From Streptomyces melanogenes (GTDB lineage: Bacteria > Actinomycetota > Actinomycetes > Streptomycetales > Streptomycetaceae), in assembly GCF_014649795.1 (NCBI RefSeq), contig NZ_BMTS01000001.1, positions 744,001 through 808,000 on the forward strand: a DNA stretch of 64,000 nucleotides, read 5' to 3'. Below, piece after piece: positions 17,533 through 26,342 of the stretch. Made by a program: the position numbers and the translations under genes. Every line of letters begins with the position of its first letter. Position 1 is the stretch's first letter. The notes beneath the pieces are model-generated. The model saw only the letters and a list, made by a program, of their open reading frames with translations. It was not told the DNA's origin and did not search any database.

Positions 17533-18120
17533 TCAGGAAGGCTCCGCGCCGAAGCGCCAGGCCTCGATGTCGCGGTAGTGGATCGGTCCCGGCCCGCGGC
17601 CGATGTTGCTGGCGACCAGATGCAGGCGCTCGGCCGACCACGGGCGGCCGGTGAACGCGGCGAGCCCGGCGGCGGCCTCCACCACGATGGAGGTGTCGTC
17701 ACGGCGGGACCGGGCCAGCGTCAGATGGGGCCGCAGGGGCCGGTCCTCGAAGGCGACACCGCACGCCCTGACCACGTCACGTACCTCCTTGGTGAGCAGG
17801 TGCAACCCTTCGAGGTTCCCCTCGACCCCGCTCCACAGCACCCGCTCGTCGAAGTGCCCGCCGCCGCGCAGTGCCAGTCGCAGGGGCTGGTTCACCGCCG
17901 CGAGATCCGCGAGCGGCGCCTGGAGGAGCGGGACGGTCGCCACCGGAAGCTCACCGAGGAACGCCAGGGTGATGTGCCAGTCCTCGATACGGTTCCACCG
18001 CAGCCGGGGGTACGCGGCATAGGCGGGCCGCAGCTCCCGCGCCAGCTCTTCCTTGGCGTCGTCGGGCGGGGCGAGCGCTATGAACACGCGGACGGTCGAG
18101 GGCTGAATCTGTTCCTTCAC
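17533..18120 (-). CDS. thpR: RNA 2',3'-cyclic phosphodiesterase (2H phosphoesterase, ThpR family)
   Basis: About 195 residues from GTG 18120. The two HxTx signatures that define the 2H superfamily are present: HITLAFLG and HLTLARSR. The family hydrolyses 2',3'-cyclic phosphates on RNA ends and was first known as 2'-5' RNA ligase. The N-terminal strand RVFIALAP is typical, so the start cannot lie much further downstream; the upstream extension to 18213 has no family similarity. No clear ribosome site. Convergent with pepP. Confidence 0.88.
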   Translation of the reverse strand: MKEQIQPSTVRVFIALAPPDDAKEELARELRPAYAAYPRLRWNRIEDWHITLAFLGELPVATVPLLQAPLADLAAVNQPLRLALRGGGHFDERVLWSGVEGNLEGLHLLTKEVRDVVRACGVAFEDRPLRPHLTLARSRRDDTSIVVEAAAGLAAFTGRPWSAERLHLVASNIGRGPGPIHYRDIEAWRFGAEPS

Positions 18121-18281
18121 GCATGCTTTCGTACACCATCGAGTGCGGGAACGAGGAGCGGGCACCCTCGCGGCGGCGGCAAGACCGTCCCAAGTCGTCC
18201 CACCTCGTCCCAACCCGTTGTCGGACAGCCGGCGTGCTTTCTACTCTCCCGGGACCACTCCAACGTCACGAGGAGAATTCC

Positions 18282-18713
18282 ATGCGCAGATCACGCACGG
18301 TTCCCGGCGCACGCAGGGGCAAGGTCCGCATCGGCGCGGCCGGTGCGATCGCTGCCGCCGCACTCGCCACCACGTTCCTCGCGGCACCCAGCGCGAGCGC
18401 GGCCGGCGCCAACTGGAGCGGCTGGTCGGGAAGCTGCTTCGGGTGGACGACCTGGGACGCCAACCACGTCACCGGACACACCTGGGACCACTCGTACGAC
18501 ACCTGCAAGATCACGATCTATCAGTGGGACAGCGCCCGCCCCAACCAGGGTTCCTCCAACTCCGGCTATATAGCGGCCCCCGACCGGGGAGCCGACACGG
18601 CCACCTACTGGCACGGGTTCGCCTCCTCCGGCGGCCGCCTGGAGGACAACGTCTGTGTCCAGGACCTCTCCACGGGCGCCGCCCCGGCATGCAGCGGCTG
18701 GGTCTACAACTAG
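18282..18713 (+). CDS. Small secreted protein, unknown function
   Basis: 143 residues starting at ATG 18282 with AGGAG 7 nt upstream. Signal peptide about 1-43 (basic n-region, IAAAALATTFLAAPSASAAG). The mature part of about 100 residues is Trp- and Gly-rich (NWSGWSGSCFGWTTWD, TATYWHGFASSG) with four Cys that could form two disulphides. No membrane anchor. I do not recognise the domain. It is a monocistronic unit: a near-perfect terminator follows. Confidence 0.75.
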   Translation: MRRSRTVPGARRGKVRIGAAGAIAAAALATTFLAAPSASAAGANWSGWSGSCFGWTTWDANHVTGHTWDHSYDTCKITIYQWDSARPNQGSSNSGYIAAPDRGADTATYWHGFASSGGRLEDNVCVQDLSTGAAPACSGWVYN

Positions 18714-18733
18714 CCGCCGCGACCACGGGGATT

Positions 18734-18773
18734 CTCCGGGGGCTGCCGGGCCCGGGCCCGGCAGCCCCCGGAG
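18734..18773. terminator. Perfect 40-bp palindrome, terminator
   Basis: All 40 bases are self-complementary, with no unpaired loop in the DNA (arms of 20). It follows the small secreted protein gene by 20 bp and should act as a terminator on either strand. Confidence 0.75.
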
Positions 18774-18912
18774 CGATCGGGGCCGGGGGTATCCCCCTGC
18801 CCGGGGCCGCTGACTCCGCAGATGTACACGAGAACGGTCGGTTAGGGTGGCAGATGCGTCATCTGCCCGTCTCGTGCGGGCTGCAACTCAAAGGAAAGAT
18901 GGGGGAGTCGGC

Positions 18913-19620
18913 GTGACGGATGCATCAGCGGGGGCGGAGGAGGCCCGGCGCGAGGCGGGCCTGGTCGCGGCGCAGGAGAAGGCGATCGCCCTGTTCGCCG
19001 AGGTGGAGGCGCGCGGACTGGTCGCGCCCGGTGTCGGGGAGCGGGAGGCGAGCGACCGCATCCGGGACCTGGCGAACGACATGTTCGGCACCACCAAGCA
19101 CTGGCACAAGCGGATCGTCCGCTCGGGGCCCAACTCCCTGCTCCCGTACCGGGAGAACCCGCCGGACCGGATCATCGGCGAGGACGACGTCGCCTTCGCC
19201 GACTTCGGCCCGATCTTCGAGGAGTACGAGGCGGACTTCGGCCGCACCTACGTCTTCGGCGACGACCCGGACAAGCACCGGCTCCTCGCGGACCTGCCGC
19301 GCGTCTTCGACGCCGGACGCGCCGCGTTCGCCGCGGACCCCGACATCACGGGCAAGCAGTTGCACGCCGAGGTCGAGCGCCTGGCCGCCGAGGCGGGCTG
19401 GACCCTCGGCATCTGGCACGCGGGCCACCTCGTGGGGGAGTTCCCGCACGAGACCAACGACGGGGCGAAGACCGAGTCCTACATCACCCCCGACAACGAC
19501 AACCCGCTGCGCCGCACCGACCGCAGGGGCCGGGTCTGCCACTGGATCCTGGAGCTGCACTTCGTCGACGAGCGCCGCGGGTTCGGCGGTTTCTACGAGC
19601 AGTTGCTCGACCTGGCGTGA
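18913..19620 (+). CDS. M24-fold metallopeptidase family protein
   Basis: 235 residues from GTG 18913, with GGGGGAG about 6 nt upstream. An M24-type fold is visible: DVAFADFGPIFEEYEADFGRTYVFGD (two Asp ligand positions), IWHAGHLVGEFPHE (His) and a late WILELHFVDE (Glu). It lacks the N-terminal creatinase domain and is nearer to a stand-alone methionine aminopeptidase-like fold, but the metal site is not perfectly canonical, so peptidase activity is only likely. A frame extension to 18847 exists but lacks a ribosome site. A strong terminator follows. Confidence 0.75.
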   Translation: MTDASAGAEEARREAGLVAAQEKAIALFAEVEARGLVAPGVGEREASDRIRDLANDMFGTTKHWHKRIVRSGPNSLLPYRENPPDRIIGEDDVAFADFGPIFEEYEADFGRTYVFGDDPDKHRLLADLPRVFDAGRAAFAADPDITGKQLHAEVERLAAEAGWTLGIWHAGHLVGEFPHETNDGAKTESYITPDNDNPLRRTDRRGRVCHWILELHFVDERRGFGGFYEQLLDLA

Positions 19621-19646
19621 CGGCTGCCGCAGCCGGGTGATTCCCG

Positions 19647-19690
19647 CCACCCCGGACGAGGGCGCGATCGAGGCCCTCGATCCGGGGTGG
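19647..19690 (+). terminator. Long hairpin terminator
   Basis: Arms 19647-19663 and 19673-19690 pair over 17 bp with one bulged A and a 9-nt loop; a smaller CGGCTG/CAGCCG hairpin is at 19621-19635. Ends the M24 transcript. The rest of the gap to 19934 contains no gene; it should hold the promoter of the dehydrogenase operon, which I cannot pinpoint. Confidence 0.7.
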
Positions 19691-19934
19691 GCTGCGTGGT
19701 GCATGCGCCGACCCCTCGTACGGTCGCCGACTCCTCCACCCGGTATCTCGCATCTACGAGGTGGATGCGGGACCCGTCATCGTAAATGCGAGGAACCTGA
19801 CCCAGCCCCTCCCTTGGTTGATTCACCAGGACCTGACCCGTCCGGCCGGGTGTTTTCCGTGTTGCGCACCAGTCGTTTTCAGCCGCCGCCCCGGCTTCAC
19901 TGGCGGGGAAGCAGCGGCCGAAGACGGGGGAGAC

Positions 19935-20759
19935 ATGGATCTGCATACGGTTCTCGACGTGCGTGACGCCCGACGTCACGAGCCCTGGCGGCCGGGCGAC
20001 GCCTGGCTCGGCGGCGGAACGTACCTCTTCTCCGAACCCCAGCCGCAGCTGCGGCGGTTGGTGGATCTGAGCCGGATGGGCTGGGAGCCGATCCGGACAC
20101 TGCCCGACGGATCGGTGGAGATCGCGGCAACCTGCACCATCGCGCAGCTGTCGCGGTTCGGGCGCACGCTCGACGCGACGGCCGCGCCGCTCATCGAGCA
20201 GTGCTGCCGGGCCTTCCTCGCCTCCTTCAAAATCTGGAACATGGCCACGGTCGGCGGCAACCTCTGCAACGCCCTGCCCGCAGGCCCGATGATCTCCCTC
20301 ACCGCCGCCCTCGACGGCGAGTGCCTGCTCCAGGCCCAGGACGGGTCGACGCGGCGGGTGAAGGCCGCCGCCTTCGTCATCGGCGCGGGCCGCAAGGATC
20401 TCGCCGTCGGCGAGCTGCTGCGGTCGGTGACCGTCCCGGCCCGCTCGCTGCGGTGCCGTACCGCCTTCCGACAGGCCTCGCTCTACGGCCTCGGCCGCTC
20501 CGGCGCACTCGTCATCGGGGCGCTGGATCCGCTCGACGGTTCGCTGGCGGTGACGATCACGGCCGCGACCGTACGGCCGTTCCGCCTCTGGTTCGCCCTG
20601 CCGCCGGGCCGGGCCGAGCTGCGCGCGGCGATCCTCTCGGCCGTGGGCGAGTCCGACTGGTTCGACGACATCCACGGACTGCCCGAGTGGCGGCGGCACA
20701 TGGCCTGCCACCTCGCCGAGCAGATCCGTCACGAACTCACCCGGGACGGTGTGCGATGA
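19935..20759 (+). CDS. FAD-binding subunit of xanthine dehydrogenase-family enzyme
   Basis: 274 residues. The CoxM/XdhB-type FAD domain is shown by [13 protein letters not shown] (pyrophosphate loop) and the signature [18 protein letters not shown]. The C-terminal CO-dehydrogenase flavoprotein domain follows ([19 protein letters not shown]). It passes electrons from the iron-sulfur clusters to NAD or oxygen. ATG 19935 follows GGGGGAGAC closely. ATGA overlap with the next gene (start 20756) shows translational coupling to the catalytic subunit. Confidence 0.9.
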   Translation: MDLHTVLDVRDARRHEPWRPGDAWLGGGTYLFSEPQPQLRRLVDLSRMGWEPIRTLPDGSVEIAATCTIAQLSRFGRTLDATAAPLIEQCCRAFLASFKIWNMATVGGNLCNALPAGPMISLTAALDGECLLQAQDGSTRRVKAAAFVIGAGRKDLAVGELLRSVTVPARSLRCRTAFRQASLYGLGRSGALVIGALDPLDGSLAVTITAATVRPFRLWFALPPGRAELRAAILSAVGESDWFDDIHGLPEWRRHMACHLAEQIRHELTRDGVR

Positions 20760-23563
20760 GCTTCCGCATCCAGATCAACGACCAGCCCTTCGACGCCGAT
20801 CCCCGCGCCGGTCAGTGTCTGCGCACGTATCTGCGCGAGCGCGGCTGGTTCGGGGTGAAGAAGGGCTGCGACGCCGGGGACTGCGGCGCCTGCACGGTCC
20901 ATGTCGACGGCGAGCCGGTGCACAGCTGTCTGTATCCGGCCGTACGGGCGGAGGGCCGGTCGGTCACCACGGTGGAGGGGCTGGCCGCGAAGGACGGTGA
21001 ACTCCACCCCGTACAGCAGAAGTTCCTCGACGCCCAGGGCTTCCAGTGCGGGTTCTGCACGGCGGGTTTCCTGATGACCACGGCCGCCCTCGAACAGGAG
21101 AAGGGCACCGCCCACGACGACGGCAAACTGGACGACCTGCCCCGCGCCTTCAAGGGCAACATCTGCCGCTGCACGGGATACCGCGCCATCGAGGACGCCG
21201 TCCGGGGTGTGCAACACACCGAACGCCCCTGCGCGGGACAGGCGGTGGGCAAGAGCCTCGGCGCCCCTGCGGGCCCGCAGGTCGTGACGGGCACGGCCCG
21301 CTACACCTTCGACGTCGAGGTCCCCGGCCTGCTCCACATGAAGCTGCTGCGCTCCCCGCACCCGCACGCCCGCATCCTCGCCATCGACACCTCCGCCGCC
21401 CTGCGCGTGCCGGGCGTCCACGCCGTCCTCACCCACGAGGACGCCCCCGCCACGCTGTACTCCAGCGCCCGCCACGAACACCCCACCGAGGACCCCGACG
21501 ACACCCGCGTCCTCGACGACACCGTCCGCTACATCGGCCAGCGCGTCGCCGCCGTGGTCGCGGACAGCGAGCAGGCGGCCGAGGAGGGCTGCCGCCGGAT
21601 CGAGGTGACGTACGAGCAACTCCCTTACGTCACCGACCCCGAGGAGGCCATGCGCCCCGGTGCGCCCGTCATCCACGCGGGCAAGGGACCCGAGGTGCGG
21701 ATCGCCCGGGTCGAGAACAACGTGGCCGGTGAGGTGCACGGCGAGATCGGTTGCGTCGAGGACGGGTTCGCCGAAGCGGCGGTGGTGTACGAGGAGACGT
21801 ACCGCACCCAGCGCGTCCAGCACGCCAGCCTCGAAACCCACGGCTGCGTCGCCTACTTCGAGCCGAAGGAGGACGGCGACGGGGAGCGGCTCACGGTCCG
21901 GTCCAGCACTCAGACCCCCTTCCTCACCCGCCGCGCGCTGTGCGCCCTCTACGGCCTTCCCGAGGGCGAGGTCCGGGTCGTCGCGGGCCGGGTCGGCGGC
22001 GGCTTCGGCGGCAAGCAGGAGATGCTGACCGAGGACATCGTCGTCCTCGCCGCGCTCAAACTGCGCCGCCCGGTCAAACTCGAATACACCCGCGCCGAGC
22101 AGTTCTACGGTGCCACCACCCGCCATCCGTTCACCATCCGCATCAAGCTGGGCGCCCGCGCCGACGGCACCCTGACCGCGATCCAGATGCGTGTCGTCTC
22201 CAACACCGGCGCGTACGGAAACCACGGCCCCGCCGTCATGTTCCACAGCGTCGGCGAGTCCTTCGCCGTCTACCGGGCCCCGCACAAGAAGGTCGACGCC
22301 TACTCCGTCTACACCAACGCCGTCCCCGCGGGCGCCTTCCGGGGCTACGGCCTGGGCCAGGTCACCTTCGCCGTCGAGTCCGCGATGGACGAGCTGGCCC
22401 GCCGCCTGGACATGGACCCGCTCGCCCTCCGGGAGAAGAACATCATCGGTCCCGGCGACCACATGGCCAGCCCGATCGGCGAGGAGGAGGACCTGCACAT
22501 CGCCTCGTACGGCCTCGCCCAGTGTCTGTCGATCGTCCGTCAGGCCATCGCCGAGGACCGGAGCGCCGACGACGTACCGGAGGGCTGGCTGACCGGCCAG
22601 GGCACGGCGATGGCGATGATCGCGACCGGCCCGCCCGGCGGCCACTACGCGGACGCGACCGTCAGCCTCCTCTCTGATGGGACGTACGACATCGCGGTGG
22701 GCACGGCGGAGTTCGGCAACGGCACCACCACCGTCCACAAGCAGATCACCGCGGGAGCCCTCAACACCACCGTGGACCGGATCGCCATCCGCCAGTCCGA
22801 CACCGACGTCGTACGCCACGACACCGGCGCCTTCGGTTCGGCCGGTACGGTCGTCGCGGGCAAGGCGGTGCTGCTCGCCGCCGGTGCCCTGGCCGAGCGG
22901 CTGCGGACCTTCGCGGCCCGGTACACCGGAGTGGCCCGCCATCGGTGCACGCTCGGCGCGGAGGCGCTCGACTGCGCCGGCCGGACCGTCACCCTCAAGG
23001 AGCTCCACGAGGCGGCCCACGCCCAGGGGGCGCGGGACGAGCTCAGGGCGGACGGCCACTGGGGCGGCAGCCCGCGGTCGGTGGCCTTCAACGCCCAGTG
23101 GTTCCGGATCGCCGTCGACCCGGTCACGGGCGAGATGAGGATCCTGCGCAGCGTCCATGCCGCCGACGCGGGCAAGGTCATGAACCCGCTCCAGTGCCGC
23201 GGCCAGGTCGAGGGCGGCGTCGCCCAGGCGCTGGGCGCCACGCTCTTCGAGACGGTACGGCTCGACGAGCGCGGCGCGGTGACCACCGCGGCCTTCCGGC
23301 GCTATCGCCTTCCGCAGTACGCCGACGTGCCGCGCACCGAGGTCCACTTCGTGGAGACGACCGACGCGATCGGCCCGCTCGGCGCCAAGTCGATGAGCGA
23401 GAGCCCCTTCAACCCGGTGGCCCCCGCCTTCGCCAACGCACTGCGCGACGCGACGGGGATCCGGTTCACCGAGATGCCGGTGACCCGCGATCGTGTGTGG
23501 CTGGCGATGGACCAGCGGCGCGCCGGGCCGACCCGGCCCGGCGCGTCGGAGCGGGCGGGCTAG
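20756..23563 (+). CDS. Fused 2Fe-2S and molybdopterin subunit, xanthine dehydrogenase family
   Basis: 935 residues. Residues 1-160 are the ferredoxin-type part: Cys38, 43, 46, 58 for the first cluster and Cys98, 101, 137, 139 for the second. From about 180 the aldehyde oxidase/xanthine dehydrogenase molybdopterin domains follow, with [19 protein letters not shown] and a C-terminal [12 protein letters not shown] that carries the catalytic Glu. Together with the preceding FAD subunit this makes a complete molybdenum hydroxylase for a purine or N-heterocycle; the substrate is not certain. Fusion of the two subunits is seen in other actinobacteria. The convergent VOC gene begins 7 bp after the stop. 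Confidence 0.9.
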   Translation: MSFRIQINDQPFDADPRAGQCLRTYLRERGWFGVKKGCDAGDCGACTVHVDGEPVHSCLYPAVRAEGRSVTTVEGLAAKDGELHPVQQKFLDAQGFQCGFCTAGFLMTTAALEQEKGTAHDDGKLDDLPRAFKGNICRCTGYRAIEDAVRGVQHTERPCAGQAVGKSLGAPAGPQVVTGTARYTFDVEVPGLLHMKLLRSPHPHARILAIDTSAALRVPGVHAVLTHEDAPATLYSSARHEHPTEDPDDTRVLDDTVRYIGQRVAAVVADSEQAAEEGCRRIEVTYEQLPYVTDPEEAMRPGAPVIHAGKGPEVRIARVENNVAGEVHGEIGCVEDGFAEAAVVYEETYRTQRVQHASLETHGCVAYFEPKEDGDGERLTVRSSTQTPFLTRRALCALYGLPEGEVRVVAGRVGGGFGGKQEMLTEDIVVLAALKLRRPVKLEYTRAEQFYGATTRHPFTIRIKLGARADGTLTAIQMRVVSNTGAYGNHGPAVMFHSVGESFAVYRAPHKKVDAYSVYTNAVPAGAFRGYGLGQVTFAVESAMDELARRLDMDPLALREKNIIGPGDHMASPIGEEEDLHIASYGLAQCLSIVRQAIAEDRSADDVPEGWLTGQGTAMAMIATGPPGGHYADATVSLLSDGTYDIAVGTAEFGNGTTTVHKQITAGALNTTVDRIAIRQSDTDVVRHDTGAFGSAGTVVAGKAVLLAAGALAERLRTFAARYTGVARHRCTLGAEALDCAGRTVTLKELHEAAHAQGARDELRADGHWGGSPRSVAFNAQWFRIAVDPVTGEMRILRSVHAADAGKVMNPLQCRGQVEGGVAQALGATLFETVRLDERGAVTTAAFRRYRLPQYADVPRTEVHFVETTDAIGPLGAKSMSESPFNPVAPAFANALRDATGIRFTEMPVTRDRVWLAMDQRRAGPTRPGASERAG

Positions 23564-23570
23564 TGCGGCA

Positions 23571-24374
23571 TCAGGGCTGGGCCGGTGCGAGGGCCTTGAT
23601 GACGGCGAAGACACCGCCCTGGGGGTCGGACAGGACGGACATCCGGCCGGCCGGCATGTCGAACGGCGGGGCGATGACCTTGCCCCCGGCCTTCCCGGCC
23701 GCTGCCGCGATCGCGTCCACGTCGTCCGTGTGGAAGTACGTGAGCCAGTGCGGCGGGGTGCCGGCCGGGTGCTGGTCCAGGCCCATCATCCCGCCGACCT
23801 CACGGCCGTCGACGCGGATGGTGGTGTAGCCCTCGGCGCCGGGGAGGTCGGTGGGGCCGGTGGTGAGGGGCAGGACGCGGGAGTAGAACTCGGCCGCCGC
23901 CTCGGTGTCGTTGGTGGCGAGCTCGTTCCAGGTGAGCGCGCCGTGCTCGTTGACGATGCCCGCGCCGTCGAAGGTGCCGGGCTGCCAGAGGCCGACGACG
24001 GCGCCGGTCGGGTCGGTGACGATCGCCATCCGGCCCAGCTCCATGACGTCGACCGGGCCCATCATGACGCCGCCGCCCGCGTCGGTGACGGCCTTGAGGG
24101 TGCCGTCGACGTTGTCGGTGGACAAGTAGGTGGTCCACACGGTCGGCGGCATCGGGTCGGGGACCGTGCCGTCCGGGTTCATCGCCTTCATGATCCCGGC
24201 GACGGGCTTGCCCTTGAGCTGGCAGACCGAGTACCCGCCGGTCTCAGGCGGCCCGATCTCCCCCTGCCAGCCGAACAGGCCGCAGTAGAAGTCGAGGGCG
24301 GCCTGCTGGTCGGGGACCATCAGATCGACCCAGCAGGGGGTGCCGGGCTTGTACGGACCGTTCATGTCGGGCAT
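23571..24374 (-). CDS. Two-domain VOC (glyoxalase/extradiol dioxygenase fold) protein
   Basis: 267 residues with two vicinal-oxygen-chelate repeats (about 10-130 and 140-262), each with the W-x-(D/E)-L start (CWVDLMVPD; LTWNELATND), DFYCGLFGW / EFYSRVLPL and a closing PTGAVVGLWQP / PQGGVFAVIK. Cytoplasmic. Metal-ligand pairs look partly lost, as in resistance or binding members of the superfamily. GGAGG lies 7 nt before the first ATG. Streptomyces has many paralogues; the substrate is unknown. Confidence 0.88.
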   Translation of the reverse strand: MPDMNGPYKPGTPCWVDLMVPDQQAALDFYCGLFGWQGEIGPPETGGYSVCQLKGKPVAGIMKAMNPDGTVPDPMPPTVWTTYLSTDNVDGTLKAVTDAGGGVMMGPVDVMELGRMAIVTDPTGAVVGLWQPGTFDGAGIVNEHGALTWNELATNDTEAAAEFYSRVLPLTTGPTDLPGAEGYTTIRVDGREVGGMMGLDQHPAGTPPHWLTYFHTDDVDAIAAAAGKAGGKVIAPPFDMPAGRMSVLSDPQGGVFAVIKALAPAQP

Positions 24375-24562
24375 GGATGCCTCCGGTGAATACCGTGGGG
24401 GAAGGACGGGCTGTCCTTTACCCGCCTCATGGATCCGGAACCGGGCCGAACGGGTGAACGTGGTGCGCGGCGCCGGTCACGGTGTGTGCCACCCCGCCGC
24501 TGGCCGCAGAGCCGGGTGTGTAACACCCTGGACGTGGGGGAGTCGCGCGAAAGGAAAGCGCC

Positions 24563-25027
24563 ATGGATACCAGCAGCGGCGATCGCCGTGTCGTGGTGGG
24601 TGTCGACGGCTCCGAGGCGTCGTACGAGGCACTGCGGTGGGCGGTACGGCACGCCCGCCTCATTCGGGCGTCGGTGGAGGCGGTGGCAGCGTACGACGTG
24701 CCCGGGGCGGCGGGGTGGTCGGCTCCGGCGGTGGACGCGGACCTCGACGAGGAGCAGGCGAGGAAGGATCTCGGCGATGAACTCCGAAGCGTGCTCGGCC
24801 AGGCCCCGGACGTACCGCTGACCAGCCACGTTGTGCGGGGCAACGCGGCAGAGGTGCTGACCGACACTTCGGTCGGCGCGGAGCTGCTGGTGGTGGGCAA
24901 CCGGGGCAGGGGAGGGTTCGCCCGCCTCCTGCTCGGCTAGGTCAGCCTGCAGTGCGCCCAGCACGCCTCGTGCCCGGTGGTCATCATCCGCGAGGGCGCC
25001 CTGGGCGGGAGCGCCCACGAGGCTTGA
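24563..25027 (+). pseudogene. Universal stress protein (UspA) with in-frame TAG
   Basis: The reading frame codes for a single-domain Usp: VVVGVDGSEASYEALRWAV, LLVVGNRGRGGFARLLLG and, after the stop, VSLQCAQHASCPVVIIREG. The stop TAG at 24938-24940 falls where the family has Ser in the nucleotide-binding loop G-x9-G-S; TCG to TAG is a single change. The first 125 codons would give a protein lacking the last strand. Full length would be 154 residues. This is an inactivating mutation, a readthrough site or a sequence error. Starts after GAAAGG. Confidence 0.82.
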
Positions 25028-25094
25028 GGGGTGTGGGCGCGGGTGTGGCTGTCGCGCGGTGGTTGCCTCTCCGCCTACCTGCCCGTTTCGACCG

Positions 25095-25268
25095 CGTCCC
25101 GAGGAGCGCCATGCCGCGGGCGAACTCGGGCTCCCGAAGACCCCCGAGGGCCTGGCGCGTCTCGTCGCGGCTGAGGGCCTGCCGAGGCTGGCGGCTGCCC
25201 TGGTACGCGTGGAACTCTCCGGCGGGGCGGCCGACGCGCTGCGGGCGGCGGGTTGGGAGCTGCTCAGG
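25095..25268 (+). pseudogene. Possible coding remnant
   Basis: A stretch read as EERHAAGELGLPKTPEGLARLVAAEGLPRLAAALVRVELSGGAADALRAAGWELLR has strong G/C third positions and helical composition on the plus strand. It has no credible start and runs into the 3' end of the HxlR gene on the other strand. It may be a remnant or a short unrecognised gene. Confidence 0.2.
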
Positions 25269-25635
25269 GCGTCTGCTCCGCTTCCGGGCCGTCGGGCGGT
25301 GTGCGGTCGAGTTCGGCCGCCCAGCGCTCGGACCAGCGGTGCAGCCCGCGAAGTTCATGGGAGGCGTCCCTGCCGAGGGCTGTGAGGCGGTAGCCGCCGT
25401 CTAGGTCGCGCTCGATCAGGCGGGTTTCCTGGAGCTCGGTGAGGCGTTGGTGCAGCACGCTGGACGACATGCCGTCGCACCGCTGCTGCAGCGGCCGGAA
25501 TCCCAGGGCCTGGTCCCGGAGCTCCCACAGGATGCGCAAGGTCCAGCGCCGGCCGAACAGGTCGAGGGCCGCCATGAGGGGGCGTCCCGTGGCGGACCCG
25601 CGTACGGGACGCCGGGGTGCTGGTGCGGCGGTCAT
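25264..25635 (-). CDS. HxlR-family winged-helix regulator
   Basis: 123 residues from ATG 25635. The HxlR domain is clear: MAALDLFGRRWTLRILWELRDQALGFRPLQQRCDGMSSSVLHQRLTELQ and LTALGRDASHELRGLHRWSERWA. These small dimeric regulators respond to reactive electrophiles and drugs. It diverges from the carboxymuconolactone decarboxylase-like gene at 25755, its likely target. The spacer contains two inverted repeats. A frame extension to 25773 crosses that operator region and is not used. Confidence 0.88.
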   Translation of the reverse strand: MTAAPAPRRPVRGSATGRPLMAALDLFGRRWTLRILWELRDQALGFRPLQQRCDGMSSSVLHQRLTELQETRLIERDLDGGYRLTALGRDASHELRGLHRWSERWAAELDRTPPDGPEAEQTP

Positions 25636-25719
25636 CGAGCCTGCCCCTCGTCTTCTGCCCGGGCCTTCTTCCGCCCGGTATGGCGCTTCGGTTTCAGAAA
25701 CAGTACCTTCTCTCCAGGT

Positions 25720-25736
25720 GCTTCTAAAAAAGAAGC
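25720..25736. promoter_or_regulatory. Probable HxlR operator
   Basis: GCTTCT-AAAAA-AGAAGC, a perfect inverted repeat, lies 18 nt before the 25755 start; a second palindrome GTTTC-A-GAAAC is at 25691-25701. Both are in the divergent spacer of the HxlR gene. Confidence 0.5.
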
Positions 25737-25754
25737 GGTCGAGTGGGAGGCTCC

Positions 25755-26342
25755 ATGACTGCCCGGATCTCACCTGTCACTGCCCCGTACCCCGCTGACG
25801 TCACGTCAGTGCTGCGCCGCATGATGCCCACGGGGGAGGAGCCGATCGCCCTCTTCCGGACCTATGCGCGCAACCCGCAACTGACGGAGGCGCTGCACGC
25901 CTGGGGCTCGTACCAGCTCAGCCGCCGACTCAGTCTCGGCCTGCGCGACCGGGAGATCGTCATCGACCGCACCTGTGCGTTGTGCGGCTGCGAGTACGAG
26001 TGGAGCGTGCACGTGCAACGCTTCGCGCCCCGCGCCGAGTTGACCGAAGCGCAGATCCGCTCGCTTACGTACGGAACCAGCTCGGACGCGTGCTGGGACA
26101 CCGAACGCGACCGGCTGCTCATCGAGGCGGTCGACGCGCTGCACGCCCGCCATGACATCGTCGACGCACTGTGGGGCCGACTGGCCGGCGAGTTCACCGC
26201 CGAACAGCTTCTGGACCTGCTGATGCTGTGCGGCTGGTACCACGCCATCAGTTTCACGGCCCGGGCCACCAGGCTGCCGCTGGAGCCCGGCGCGCCACGG
26301 TTCTCCGCGTTCGCCGCACCGGACGGCGACACGTCGTCATGA
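25755..26342 (+). CDS. Carboxymuconolactone decarboxylase/AhpD-like protein
   Basis: 195 residues, with GGGAGG before ATG 25755. All-helical AhpD-like fold: RNPQLTEALHAWGSYQL, SLGLRDREIVIDRTCALCGCEYEW (CxxC pair) and HARHDIVDALWGRLAGEFTAEQLLDLLMLCGWYHAISF. The Cys pair suggests peroxidase or thiol chemistry, as in AhpD; true decarboxylase activity is not implied. Divergent HxlR gene points to redox or electrophile induction. Its last 6 bp overlap the convergent MFS gene. Confidence 0.87.
   Translation: MTARISPVTAPYPADVTSVLRRMMPTGEEPIALFRTYARNPQLTEALHAWGSYQLSRRLSLGLRDREIVIDRTCALCGCEYEWSVHVQRFAPRAELTEAQIRSLTYGTSSDACWDTERDRLLIEAVDALHARHDIVDALWGRLAGEFTAEQLLDLLMLCGWYHAISFTARATRLPLEPGAPRFSAFAAPDGDTSS

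Noticed and set aside
20729..23614. A 961-codon minus-strand open frame opposite the fused xanthine-dehydrogenase subunit
   Set aside because: Antisense artefact: the plus strand carries all eight Cys ligands and molybdopterin motifs.
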